Positions 31,847-43,800 of a stretch of DNA of 64,000 bases are shown here, piece by piece. The notes beneath the pieces are model-generated. The model saw nothing but the letters and a program-made list of their open reading frames with translations. It was not told the DNA's origin and made no database searches. The stretch's first letter is position 1. The number at the start of each line of letters is the position of its first letter. The DNA comes from Symsagittifera roscoffensis (Eukaryota > Xenacoelomorpha > Acoela > Convolutidae), in NCBI RefSeq assembly GCF_963678635.1, contig NC_087062.1, positions 12,320,670 to 12,384,669 on the forward strand, written 5' to 3'. A program made the position numbers and the translations under genes.

Positions 31847-34800
31847 CTGCAAAACCTTGCACAGTTTCCGAAACTGGTAAATTTAACGCCAAATAATGTC
31901 TTTCCCTTTTAGCTACAAGCCATTATATTCAAGAGGCCAGGGGCTGATTTAGTGGGGGCGGATGCACCCCCTCAAGGATTCGACCCCTCACCAATCACCC
32001 ATTTTGGTATTTTTTGTCAACATTTTCAAGAAGTGCCCAAAAATGGCATTGTAAGTCTTTTTTTTCAAAAATATGCTTGCGGCGCAAATTTTTTTTTTTG
32101 TCAAAATAGGGTCTTTAGAGTGTTCTGTGAGCGCTCGGAAAATCAGAAATTTTTTGAAAATCCACCCCACCCCTCGATTAAATTCTAGATCCGCCCCTGC
32201 AGGAGGCTGTAATTTTCTGGGGAAAGCAGCTATGGTATGATAGCTAAATCAAATGGCGATGAGTTAAGACTATTTAAATTTTTTCGGGGTTGGTCTGTCT
32301 TGATTTTTTTCAATTTTGCTTGAACCCAGGGTCCGATGTAGAAATTTTGGAGGATGGAAGTGTTCATTAGCCAAAAACGTATGCCGTAGAATAATAAATC
32401 TACAGTAAAAGAGTTCAAATTGGTAGGGATATGAGGGAGTCGAATTCCTAGTTTTTCTCGAGATGAGTTGTTCTCGAGTTCACAAAAATTTCCGACAAAC
32501 TTGTTTTTGGATCAAGTTAACATCCTCCGCACGATAGACCAAGTTAAGATCCTCCACGCCAGCGTTCAATTTAAATTTAATTTTACGTGTAAAATGCGCT
32601 ATACTGATTGGCTGATAATTCGAAATCAGAACCAAATTAACATCCACCCCCCCCCCCCCTTAAGTGGATTGGAGGGGGTGGGGAGAGAGAGGAAAGTAAA
32701 CTGAGTCCTCATTTTGAAAAATCTCCTTAGACTCATTAGAGACCCTATTTTACCTTGTTTTTGTGAGCCACCGGAGATTGTCTGAAAACTGGGAAAAAAT
32801 AACGGGTTAAGGACGCTCAATTTTGTTCACACTACCGTGTATAAAGATGCACAAAGCCCTGAAGAGTTGAGCCATGAAAAACGCTCAGGTTCCTGAGGTC
32901 AGTTTCGTAGAAGACCATCCCCTCCCTCCTCCCACGTTTAATATGGATCCTGGATCGGCTACCACAAAAATTCATTGTTTTCGGAAACTGGCAAATTATT
33001 TATTTAATTCTTTCCTGTGACACGATCACATTTTGCAGCAAAACGCCCAAGTTTCTGTAACAACGGCACTTGTCTTTGTCCTCTTGCGTTAGTACAAACT
33101 TTTCTCCGAAGTTCTGGGGCAATTTGCGATAAGTGTAGTGTTTGACATTCTCGAAGTTGTTGATGATAATGTTTCCCTTTTGGCGTATTTTCTGGGTCTA
33201 GGACAACAAGCCGACGGGACTTCAAGCCGAAGGGACTTCAGGCCAAAATTTAAACTTAACAAGCGGGTGCCGGACATCAAGCCGACGGGACTTCAAGCCG
33301 AATCGTAAAATTAGGGACGTCAAGCCGAATTGTTCCTTAAAAACTCATGAAATAAGATTAATTTGAAAACTTTTTTGAAGAATTTCTGAACTTCATGATC
33401 TTTCTTCACAACTTATTGGCATTTTCTTAAAATTTAAGCCTCCAAATGATGTTTCGAAAAGTTGAAAAGTAAAACATGGTTGAAGGTATTTTTCATGTTT
33501 ATAATTTATGCATTTCAAAAACCGGCTGATGTTATTCACGGATGCCAATCACAAGTGGTGCATTGTCATGAATAACGTTTATTATAGACTAAACTTGCCA
33601 AAATTTTTGAACAATAACGTTTTACAGATGATAAAATAGTGTTTTGAGGTGCTTGTAAAGTTTTAGTTTCGGCTTGAAGTCCCTTCGGCTTGAAATCCGG
33701 AGGTTTGTTGTCCTAGACCCTTAACAAGCACCTCAAATTACAATTTTTTCATCTGAAAAACGTTGCTTTTCAAAAATTAAGGCAAGTTTAATCCATAAAA
33801 AGCGTTATTCATGACAATGAATCACTTAGGATTGGCATTCGTTAATAATTTCAGACAGTTTTTGAAATGCATAAATTATAAACAAGAAAATTGCCTTCAA
33901 CCGTGTTTTGTTTCAACTTTCCTAAACATCATTTGGCGGCTTAAATTTTATGAAAAAGCCAATGATTACTGAAAAAAAAGATCATAAAAGTAGGAAATTC
34001 TTTTAAAAAGTTTTCAAATTAATCCTATTTCATCATTTAATGAGAAAATTTTCGGCTTGAAGTCCCTAATTTTACGATTCGGCTTGATGTCCGGCACCCG
34101 TATTTTCTGTCATACGGTTGCAAAAACACGTGCTTCTATTGGCTCCTAATAACGTCAATTGAGCAAATCAAAGCACTTTGATTGAAACTTCAAAATATCA
34201 ATTTTGGTCCTTATAACAGAAAATACGCCCCTGTTCAACAATTATAGTGTCCAAATTGAGTCCATCGTGGCAGTAGCCTAATTCATGCAAGGTGCATATA
34301 CGTTCGGACAGTGTGACAATTAGTCGAATGCTAAAACGACAGGACTATGTTTAAATCCCGGAAACAAGGTCAGCTATTCACGTTTGACCTATGCGGTCTC
34401 AAACGCAGACTGAGATTGAAAGTGGTAAAAAACAATGAGTGGAGATTTTGCTTGGAAAAGCTTTAAAACTGTTGCAAATAGTCAAAAAAATAACAATTTG
34501 ATGTGCCAAAATTTCCAGATGGTCTCCATAATAGGTTTCACAGGTACCGCTGCTAGCGAAAAAAAAACCGAAATACGATGCAATAGAACTTCCAAAAACA
34601 AAACTCTTAACTCGAAATTTTCAAAAAGAAACAGTTCCGAAAAAAATGAAGAAACTGATGTTACCGCATTCGAGGCGAGTTATTCCCGGTTCAAAAAAAC
34701 AGCAAACAGAAAGTTGGATTCAAGTCAAAGAAATAAAAAAAGAATTTTGTTAAATGTTTACAAGGTCTAAGAAAAATATGACGCTTAAGCTTTTCAATTT

Positions 34801-37800
34801 TCAAAATTTCGCATAAATGCATCTTTATCATAAAAATAACCCAATTCGAGAAAACTGGCTCGATAGGTAACTTTTTTGCTGATAAGCCTAAAAACTACAT
34901 TCGAGACTTAAGATAATCACGTTTTCTTGCCATTTGCACTTTCATAAATATGCGAGCTTAATATGCCTTTTCTTAGAAATTGAATTTGAAATGAACTTGC
35001 AAAGTAATTACAAATTAAATCGCAAAAAAAAATATTTGAATTTGAGTGTGGTTAATTTGAAACATTTTCCTACAAAATCTAGAAGCAATTCAAATATGTG
35101 TATTCAATCATGCTTTATAATTCCAAATTAGGCAGACTAGTTGATCTAATCTATGCGCTAATAGACGCCAAATATATTGTTTTTTTTTGTGACGTGTGAG
35201 TGCAGGGGCGGATCTACGACTTTCACGAGGGAGTGGGGACGGATTTTCAAAAAAAAATTGTGGAAATTTGACATTTTTTTAAGATTTCATCCATTTCCGA
35301 TAAACATGATTAATAGAACAAATTAACTAAATATATCAAATATTCAATGAGTTTTACTCGGAAAAATGGGAGGTTCATTTTGATACGAGATGTTTTATTC
35401 TTGTTTTTTTAAATCAAACTTAGAGTAAAAAATCATAAAAATTGGCATCAATTGTTCTTAGTATATTAAAAAAAAAACCTTTTTGCCAAAATCGCTCCAT
35501 TTTTACTTAAGGTTTCTAACGCAGTAATGCAAAAATGTTAACATTTTCAGCTTGAGCCAATACTGATAAAATGTTAGAATAATCTAATCTGAAACTGCTC
35601 AAGCTCTTCCCTCTATGACCCCCAAAAATGAGCATCAATTTTAAATTGTAACTAGAGTGATTTGACTACAATATTTACTATGGCCTGATTAGCCGGCGCC
35701 CAGATTTTCATAACCATCGTACAAAGTGAGCCATCAGACAATGTAGTTGTTCTGGCTTCAATCAATTGTTTTATCACAATATGAAAAGTCTTAACAAGCG
35801 ATACAAAGGCGTGCGCAGAATTTTTCTAGGTGGGGGAAGGCGATGTTTCGAAAAAAAAAATTGAGAATTGTGCCGACCTTTTTTTTAAGGTAGGTAAATT
35901 TTGTTTCAAGCTCTCCAAAAAATTTAAAAGGAACCTATTTCGTCAAAAATTTTCTGCGCGGCAGGCAATTTTGTTTTTTTAGAAAAAAAACACGTCTCGA
36001 GAACTTTTTAGAAAAATTGACCAAGAGCTTGCGGTTTTTTCAGAGCACGCTCCCCCCCCCCCCCCCCTCAAATTTAGTTATACTGACGCCGAAGGTGCTT
36101 TTATAAAGTTTTTGAGTTTGGTCAGCCAAATACGGATGTAAAATAATGCCAAAGGGGGCCCTTTGGAAAAATTTGGCAACGAGTATTGAGGTGTGAGTGG
36201 GGTTGCCAAACAGGCGGCAAAAGCTAAAAGTCATTAGACGGTTCAAACTGATAACGCGCATCTATTGACTAAACTAGAGTTTTTAACTTCCAATTAAGGC
36301 TCCCTAAGTTCATTTTTACCGACATTTTCTAAAGAATTGAAATTGTTAAACACGAAATTTTTGACATCGCTTTTGAGCTATCATATCGAAGAGAACGAAA
36401 GCATCAGGTATCACTTTATCATGTACCAAATGACGAGTTTATTAGAAATAAATATTAAAAATGGAGGATACAGAATAGGCGCTATACAAAAATATACATG
36501 GTTGAGTTTAACTTTAACATTCCTGTTTGCAATTTCTAATTAGAGGCATGGGACTTGGTAAAATTCAGAACTTGAGCTAAAAGCAAGTGTGCGCAGTTAT
36601 GAAACAGACTTGTGCAAACCTATTGAAAGAAAAAATGTTGCTCAGAATTGGTTAAAACGATAACCCGCCTGGATCAGACATGCTCAAATCAATATGAAAA
36701 GAAACAAAAATCTTTCATTTATGTTTTGTTTTTCTCGTTAATTGCCGTGTGTTTTTAGTTGCTGACTGTTTTGTGCCGCATACTTTTTTATTTCTCGTAA
36801 AAAAAATTTCGTTTAAAAGAAATTTGTGGTTTGATAGATTTTTTTTTTGATAAAAAACTGTTGTATTAGTTGTTAGTCTTTTCTTATCAAATTGTTTTTT
36901 CGACTTTTTTATTGAGATTACAGATTGCATTTTCACCTAAAGTAGATTTCAACAGAAGCTGAAAAATTAGTTTCTGATCAAAATACGGGTGTTTTGGATC
37001 CAAACTTGTTGATTCCTGTCCCGGTGATGGGCATACCAGACGGGACGGCATCTTGTTTGTTCCGACCCACACGTTTTGTTATTTTTCTATTTATATTCAT
37101 AGTTGTGTTCCAGTACCAGTATTGTTTTTTTATATCCGTTCTGATCTGATCGACAAAAGATCAGAGGAGAACATTATCTAATTCAGGTCTGATCCAGGTT
37201 TTTCGGAGTTAGCTAAGTTTTAATGAATCCTAAATCATTGATAGTTTTAACATGACTTAGGATACTTTCATCAATTCTGATCTTGTGCAAATCTGTGTTG
37301 TTGATTATTACCATATCTGCGCAGATTTGGATCACACATGCCGATACACATATAATAGTTGGTTATTTTCTGCAGAAGATTTGAATTAAGTAAGAATTAA
37401 CAGCGACCAGATCTGTTTTTGAAATTATTGCTGCGTACGAGTGTTTCAATAAACTGAAATTCAAATTCATATAGCCTACTTTTTGTATTGAAGTTTCAAC
37501 TTTGGAGAGGTTTCATGAACAAAATGACAGAGTTTTCTTACCATTTGACTTTCTTGTTTAGCAACACCAAAGTTAGGTGCTGAATTTGTTATGCTAAATT
37601 CAAGTCTTAAAAGTCATTTCATCTTTTATGTTATACCGTGTATCCGATTAATTTATTCTGTAACAATTTTTCTTTGATTAACTAACTTACATTTATCTTA
37701 GTGTCAACTAGTTTTTAAAAATGAACAGTATTGAATTGCTCAAATCAACGATAAACAGTTTTGAATTGCTTAAATCAGCTGGGAGAAAGCCTACGAGCCT

Positions 37801-40800
37801 TAGTATTCAACTCCATTCAGGTCCGAGTTTTTTCTATTCTACGATAAATACCGGAAGCCCGGTCTCATTCCTCAACAAACATACGTTCGATTTATTACTC
37901 CTACGCAATCCCTCTACACTTCTGGGATATTGTGAGGCATCCGATAGAAACCACTTATGTCGATTATAATAAGCGTCCTATTCGTTTATTCAGTTCAGTT
38001 ACAATCCCTGTTTCCTCAAATGGTTGAGAAGTCGAAAATGCCACTTTTCTTATCTCCGAGAACCGGACTCCGCAGTCTCAAATGCGACGCTAGGCATAAT
38101 GGCTTAGGAGCGTGCCTCGAGCAGAAAATTGAGCCAAATGTTTGGGCACCAATCGCTTTTGCGTCGCGGTTTCTCAAAAACGCGGAGGGGAAATACAGTA
38201 CCAATGAATTAGAACTGTTGGCGATTGTTTGCTCCTGTGAACATTTTCGAACGTATTTACTAGGCAATCGTTTTCAAATATTAACAGATCATAAGGCCGT
38301 TATTTCCGCTTTAAATAAAAATTACAATAAAAAGTCGTATCAGTCTCGTCTATCCAGGCGGGCTGATATATTGTTACCTTTTTATTTTGAAGTAGTGCAC
38401 GTTCCTGGGGTTACGTTAGGGAGAGTTGACTATATATCTCGTTATCATACTTTTACTGCACCTTTACTTTCTCAATTTGACGAACTTTTTGTTGTTAAGT
38501 CTATTGAGGCTTTTAATACAGCCTTGAATTTCATCAATTCTCACAAGGAGCGAAACCATGAAGTCGCGGATATAATTCCAGTTCGTATGATTGAACATCA
38601 TAAAAAAGGCAAAGTTCGTATTTCGGTCAACATGCTGACTTTTTCACTGGTTCATTTAGCCAATCGAAACGCAGGCTAAAATCTTGTTTCCAAACGCAAG
38701 AGGGCGTCGTTTCTCTAACGATTCATAATTAATTTCCTTCAATAGATCGTCATCTTTTGGTAAGGGGTGTCGAAATGGAAGAACTTAATTCTTCATTGCT
38801 AGAGGGTGTCGAGTTATGCTCAAATAGTGTCGATCCAACAAATACCAGTATGCTAATTAAAAATCGTAATAATCCATATTTGGCTTCTAAAAAAATTATT
38901 GTCTCCGACCTGAAACATTACCAATCAGTCATTCTATGCTAAATCTCAATCTAAATCTAAATATGAATCGATCTCGACAATCGAACACTAAAATGAACGA
39001 CTTAAATAATACTATCGTCTCGATTAACTCTAACCTTATCCTCATTTCGACTGCTGAACAGACTGTTTGTGGAAACTCTTCCGCTCAGTTCTTCTACTTT
39101 TTCTCGCCCAGTCCTCGCCCTCCGTTACAATCTCACCAGATGGGTAGGGTTTCTCGCATTGATCAGATCCGTCAACACAATCGGACTAGAGAACGTGCCG
39201 CCAAGACACGATTTGTAGCAGCGCTGATCAATTCTCGTATAGAGGGACATGCTCAACTGTTAGAGGCGTTGAGGAAGTGCCGCTTGTCTAAGCCGACGAA
39301 GGCTCAGGCGACTGGTAAACTTGGAGTCCTTGCCGTCAACGGAGGTAAGCCGATTCTCTCTAAGTCAAAGAAGGATGTTGTGGGACTGCCTGGTCTGTTT
39401 GACGCCGATCTTCTCGCTGAGCTTACTGAGGAGGACAGATTCCTAGGCCCTATGAAATGCGCTATTATTAGCAAGGATGTTACTTCATTCAACAAACTCG
39501 GATCCTACATGGCTCATTTTTGGAACAAAGCCGCGGTGGTGAGTGACTGCGTCATTGTGGACAACAAACTCGCAATTCCGGAGCCTCCGAGGAAAGTCGT
39601 TCTTGCCAGGCTACATCGTTCTCATCCGGGCCAGGAGGCAATGATGTGAGCCTCTGAGTACATTGGTGGCATTTTATGAATCGACAATGTATTGATACAT
39701 TCGAAAAGTGTCGCGAATGCACGTTGTTTGGTAAGAACCCTAAGCCTACTAATGCATTTAACACAGCAAATTATCTCCCTACTTTATCGGGTCCAAATCA
39801 AGAACTTCAGTTAGATTTGGCTAGTCCTCTCTCGGACGAAAATGATGACATGATCTATCTCTTAGTTGCCATTGATCGTTATCTAAGTTCCCTTCAGTCT
39901 CAATCACCAAAACAGCTGGGGCGAAAAAAGTCTTTAAATTTTTAGATTCCTACTTACGTATTCACGGCATACCTCAATCTATCAGGATTGATCATGGGTC
40001 TGGTTTTAACAATGATGTTGATAATAAGCTTCGTTCTAGTAAAGCCTTTGTTCATATCCTCTCTCCGGTCGGAGATCATCGGGCCAATGGATTAGTTGAA
40101 CGTTCAATACAAACGATTAAACGTAAATTAGGTACTGAAAAACATGATCTCAATTTTCATTAATTGAAATCGACAGTCCAGCGAATTGTTGAAGATATTC
40201 CTAAAAGCAAACACGCGGTGCTTATAAAAAATTACCGTTTGAAATGCATTTTGGTAGAAAATCAAATACCGAGTGGTCCCAAGTGCTTAACAATGTTATC
40301 AAATATGTTACTTCAACTCAAGGACTTGAACGTAATCTCCTCACTCCGGATCAGATCGCCAGTCAGGATTACATTCGGGATCGTGCCAAGGTAGTCCCGA
40401 GAGGAAGTGCTAGCCCTACCATCACCCCTCGTTTCAAACCGATGTTTGCTCTGGAACGAAATGTCGCGGATAGTGAACCATACAAAGCTTTGGCAGACCT
40501 CGCGCGGGCCGCCAATGTCTGGACACAGTTTAAACGAAACCTTCTGGCCGATAATGCCAAGCTGGTGTTTAAAGAGATGGCTAGCCGTCACTCAGATCTT
40601 GCTAATGCCCTGAAAAAAGGTCTTACCCGAAAAATCCTCAGGTTCTATGATCAACGACTAGCACGACAACCCCTGCACTTTCTCACAGTCAGAGAACAAG
40701 TATTGCCGCTCAAAATGTTCGTCGGCCGACCAAAACAAATAAATTGGAAAAGTTTTTTTTGGAAAATCCTAAGCGGGCGAATATCTTTCGGAAAGTCGTT

Positions 40801-43800
40801 GAAAGGCAATCTGGCAAACGTTTATTTTAGGTCGCAAAGTTCAAGTCTCTGACCATACTTATATCACTGATAAACGAAAAGTCTACCGGAAAAATCATAT
40901 TTGCCCTAAGCCTGATTTCCATTATGACATTTCAGCTAGTCACAACACCTTAGGAGATCGCCTTCCCACTACCGCTCCCGCTAGTGCTTTAAATAGGACT
41001 GCTCCGAGGTCTTATTCAGCTTTGCTGGAGTCTCGCCCGAATAACCCGACCACGTCTGACCCGATTATTGTTGACTTGACTGCGGACTCCTCTAGTGAAA
41101 GCTCTTTGGGGTCAAATAACCCACAATTAATACGGGATTTGACTCCGGTGACTGAGCGGCCACAATTATCATCAGATTTTCTGCCTGTCAAGTTTCTAAA
41201 ACCTTCAGCTCTTCAAACTCACTCGATTTATACAAATATACAGCCCGTTACGGTCAAGGGCACTTCAATCCCAAATTCTTCTAAGGTTCAAATTAACAAT
41301 GGACTTCACGCTCAGGATAGCACTATGATGTCTTCAACTCCTCTTGGTGCCACATCTGACGCTCAACCAGTAAACACTTCGGCTGGCAGCACAGAACTTT
41401 CGGTCCCTCTCTTTCTGCTCCACCCGGTGCTGAAGACACCGATCCGAGGTCATCTGGCCCCTCTCTTCCTGCTCACCCGATTGCTGGGGACTCTGAGGCG
41501 ACTAGAGCGTCTTCTCGCAGTATGAAACCGACAAGTTTCTTTGGCGACCCTCGGCGTCATTCAGTCAAGCGAATCGAAGATGATCAGTCTGCCCAGCCAT
41601 CCACTATCAGCCCGCCTCCGCCGATTACTTCGTCACCTCGCAAACCTCTAATCAGGGACAGGCCCCCGATTATTCTATCAGATAAGATATGCCATCTCAT
41701 TCGTCTACAGACGTTAAGAAAACTTTGCATAAAAATTGACTACAGTAAAATTCTAAATTTTTCATGAAATTTTGTAAACTTTTAGTTTTATCAATACGAG
41801 TCACTCAGCCATTTACTGTAATAAATGTGCTATTAAGTTAGTGCTCTTCCTCGAGTCTATTCGTTTTGATATATGCTAAAATTTGTCCTTATCAGTTTCA
41901 AAGAATTTCTTGCAATTTGGGTTAGATGTTGTTTTTCTTTCAATTTGGGTTTTGGGTTTACAATTTGGGTTTTGGAGATGTTTTTTTTAAGTGTATCAGG
42001 CTAAACAGAAGCTTTTTTTAAGATAATTGGGCATAAAGTGATCGAAGAGTTATGTCTCCTTGTTTTTGATTGAATAAAACGAGCCAAAAATTTGGGATGA
42101 AATATTTTTCATCATATTACTTCTGGTAAAACTCTTAGTAACGTTAGTCGCCATCATATTGGCAAATATAAGAAAGATGAGATCAACATTTCCAATTGAG
42201 TTCGTTTTGCCCTGATAATTCAAATCAGCAACGAAGAACTTCTGTCAACTAAGTTAAATTAATTCGATTTCTGTTCCCGGACTGGTGGACTGGCATGCGG
42301 TAAAACTTGCCAGATCAAAAAAGCCGTCTTTTATTTTAAAAAAATAAGAGCTGGAGATAAAAAATAAGAGCTGGAGATAAAAAATAAGAGCTGGAGATAA
42401 AAAGCGGAACTATCTGTTCCGCTTTTCCGACTAAACAACAAGTATTTTTTCAGAAAGTTTGATTTTGTTATAAAAATTATCTACTAATGTAGTTGAATGC
42501 ATAAAAATATTTGATGAGGCATTAAGAAAGGTAGTTTTAGAATGGTTAATAACTTTTTCAACAACATGTCAATCAAATTTTTAACTTGTCAAATTATAAC
42601 ATCGTGTATATTTCACAATGCCAAATTACAAACCGGGTGGGTAATGCGGGAAATTTTTGGGTGCTCTTTTCTAGTCTTTTCCTTGAAAACGTTTCTGTTT
42701 TCAAATCTACTTTTGATTTTTCTCCAAATAAGGCCCTCAATTTTCTTATTTCTCTGGTCTTCTTTTCAGATTTAATGTAAAGCTGAAATCCTACTTAATT
42801 TGTTACTGGCTATTTGAATTATTTAAATTTGAATTATTTATTGGCTAACTGGCTATTTGAATTATTTATTGTAAATCCTATTATATAGCATGACTTGCAG
42901 CAGCTAAAGTCATTTCAAAGAATTCACGATAAGCTGGAGACTGTAAAAAAATTAGAGCGGGGGCGTCGGAACTGAAAACACAACAGAAACTGTCTAATTA
43001 ACTTGGCTCGATAAACCCACTGCGCTAGTTTTACTCCGTTATCAAATTTTAGTTATAGTAGCACTCAATTTTAAAGTTTAATGTACGTTTGGGAATCGGA
43101 AAACAGCCATTTTTTTCTTCATTTTCAAATTTACCTAAACTCTTCAAGTTCGTCTCTTGATCTGGCCTTTGTATCTAGCTCATCTTTCAGAGACTTGGCC
43201 TTGGGGTAGACATTTGCAAGTATGTAGAAATAACGATCATCTTCCGTCCAGTCGTAGCAGTGCACAAAGCCCTAAAACACACAAACAGACGCTAATCCTT
43301 GAGCGGACAAGCAGCATGGGACTGTATGATCCGTCGGGCGCTTGCCTTAGAGAAAATTAGTAATTCGATTGCTTTAAAAGTTAGACAAACAAAAGAGGGA
43401 AAACATTGCGAGAGTAGAGACAGGTCCCTGTCAAGGCTCGAACTCAAGACATTCCAATTTCTAGAAGTTGAACTACACCTACTGCGCATTCGGTCAAAAA
43501 TCGTGAATTCTGAGAAATCATGAGCCAAGTTTTTCAACTAAAAGTCAAATTTAAAACGTTCTTTTATCCATTTTTGTTTTCGTTCGGCTTCCTAATTTTT
43601 AGCTTTGGCCTCCAAAATCACCGTAAACTATCTTGCGACTACTGGAAACGACTCGGGTTAGATTGTTTTTTTTCCACCATTATATATGAAATTACCGAAA
43701 GCTAGAATCATGACGGGAAAATGGGAACTTGTTATGGAGAACAGATCTTGTTAACTAATCCCCCCTTTTTTGGACCTTGTTAACTATTCCCCCCCTCTGC

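Larger units (their letters stand above)
41768..43134. other. Remainder of kinase-fold intron 2
   Basis: Small tandem repeats at 41911-41976 and 42341-42402 and a hairpin at 42400-42426. A possible 3' LTR of the gypsy copy was sought here and not found. No gene seen. Confidence 0.5.

Noticed and set aside
33004-33225. 73-codon - strand frame containing LDPENTPKGKHYHQQ
   Set aside because: It overlaps exon 3b in another frame; the exon frame gives kinase motifs and joins neighbouring exons in phase.
33195-34100. CRISPR-like or clustered short repeats based on repeated GGACTTCAAGCCGA
   Set aside because: The repeats are variable, inverted and confined to transposon arms with a target-site duplication, in a eukaryotic gene.
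34435-34770. 111-codon + strand frame inside intron 2 of the kinase-fold gene
   Set aside because: It starts with ATG but is dominated by Lys, Asn and Ser as expected from A-rich DNA. It has no recognisable motif and lies antisense in an intron full of repeats.
35203-36199. Complete hAT-like element flanked by TGTGAGTG at 35195 and 36192
   Set aside because: The right-hand TGTGAGTG is not preceded by a CCGCCCCTG terminus and resembles an internal phrase of the related element near 6730, so the match is probably chance.
37721-41767. Endogenous retrovirus with envelope gene
   Set aside because: The tail region is Ser/Pro/Thr-rich without signal peptide or membrane segment; the parts seen are only those of a Ty3/gypsy polyprotein.
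42400-42426. Rho-independent terminator
   Set aside because: The shape fits, but all context is animal intronic DNA.
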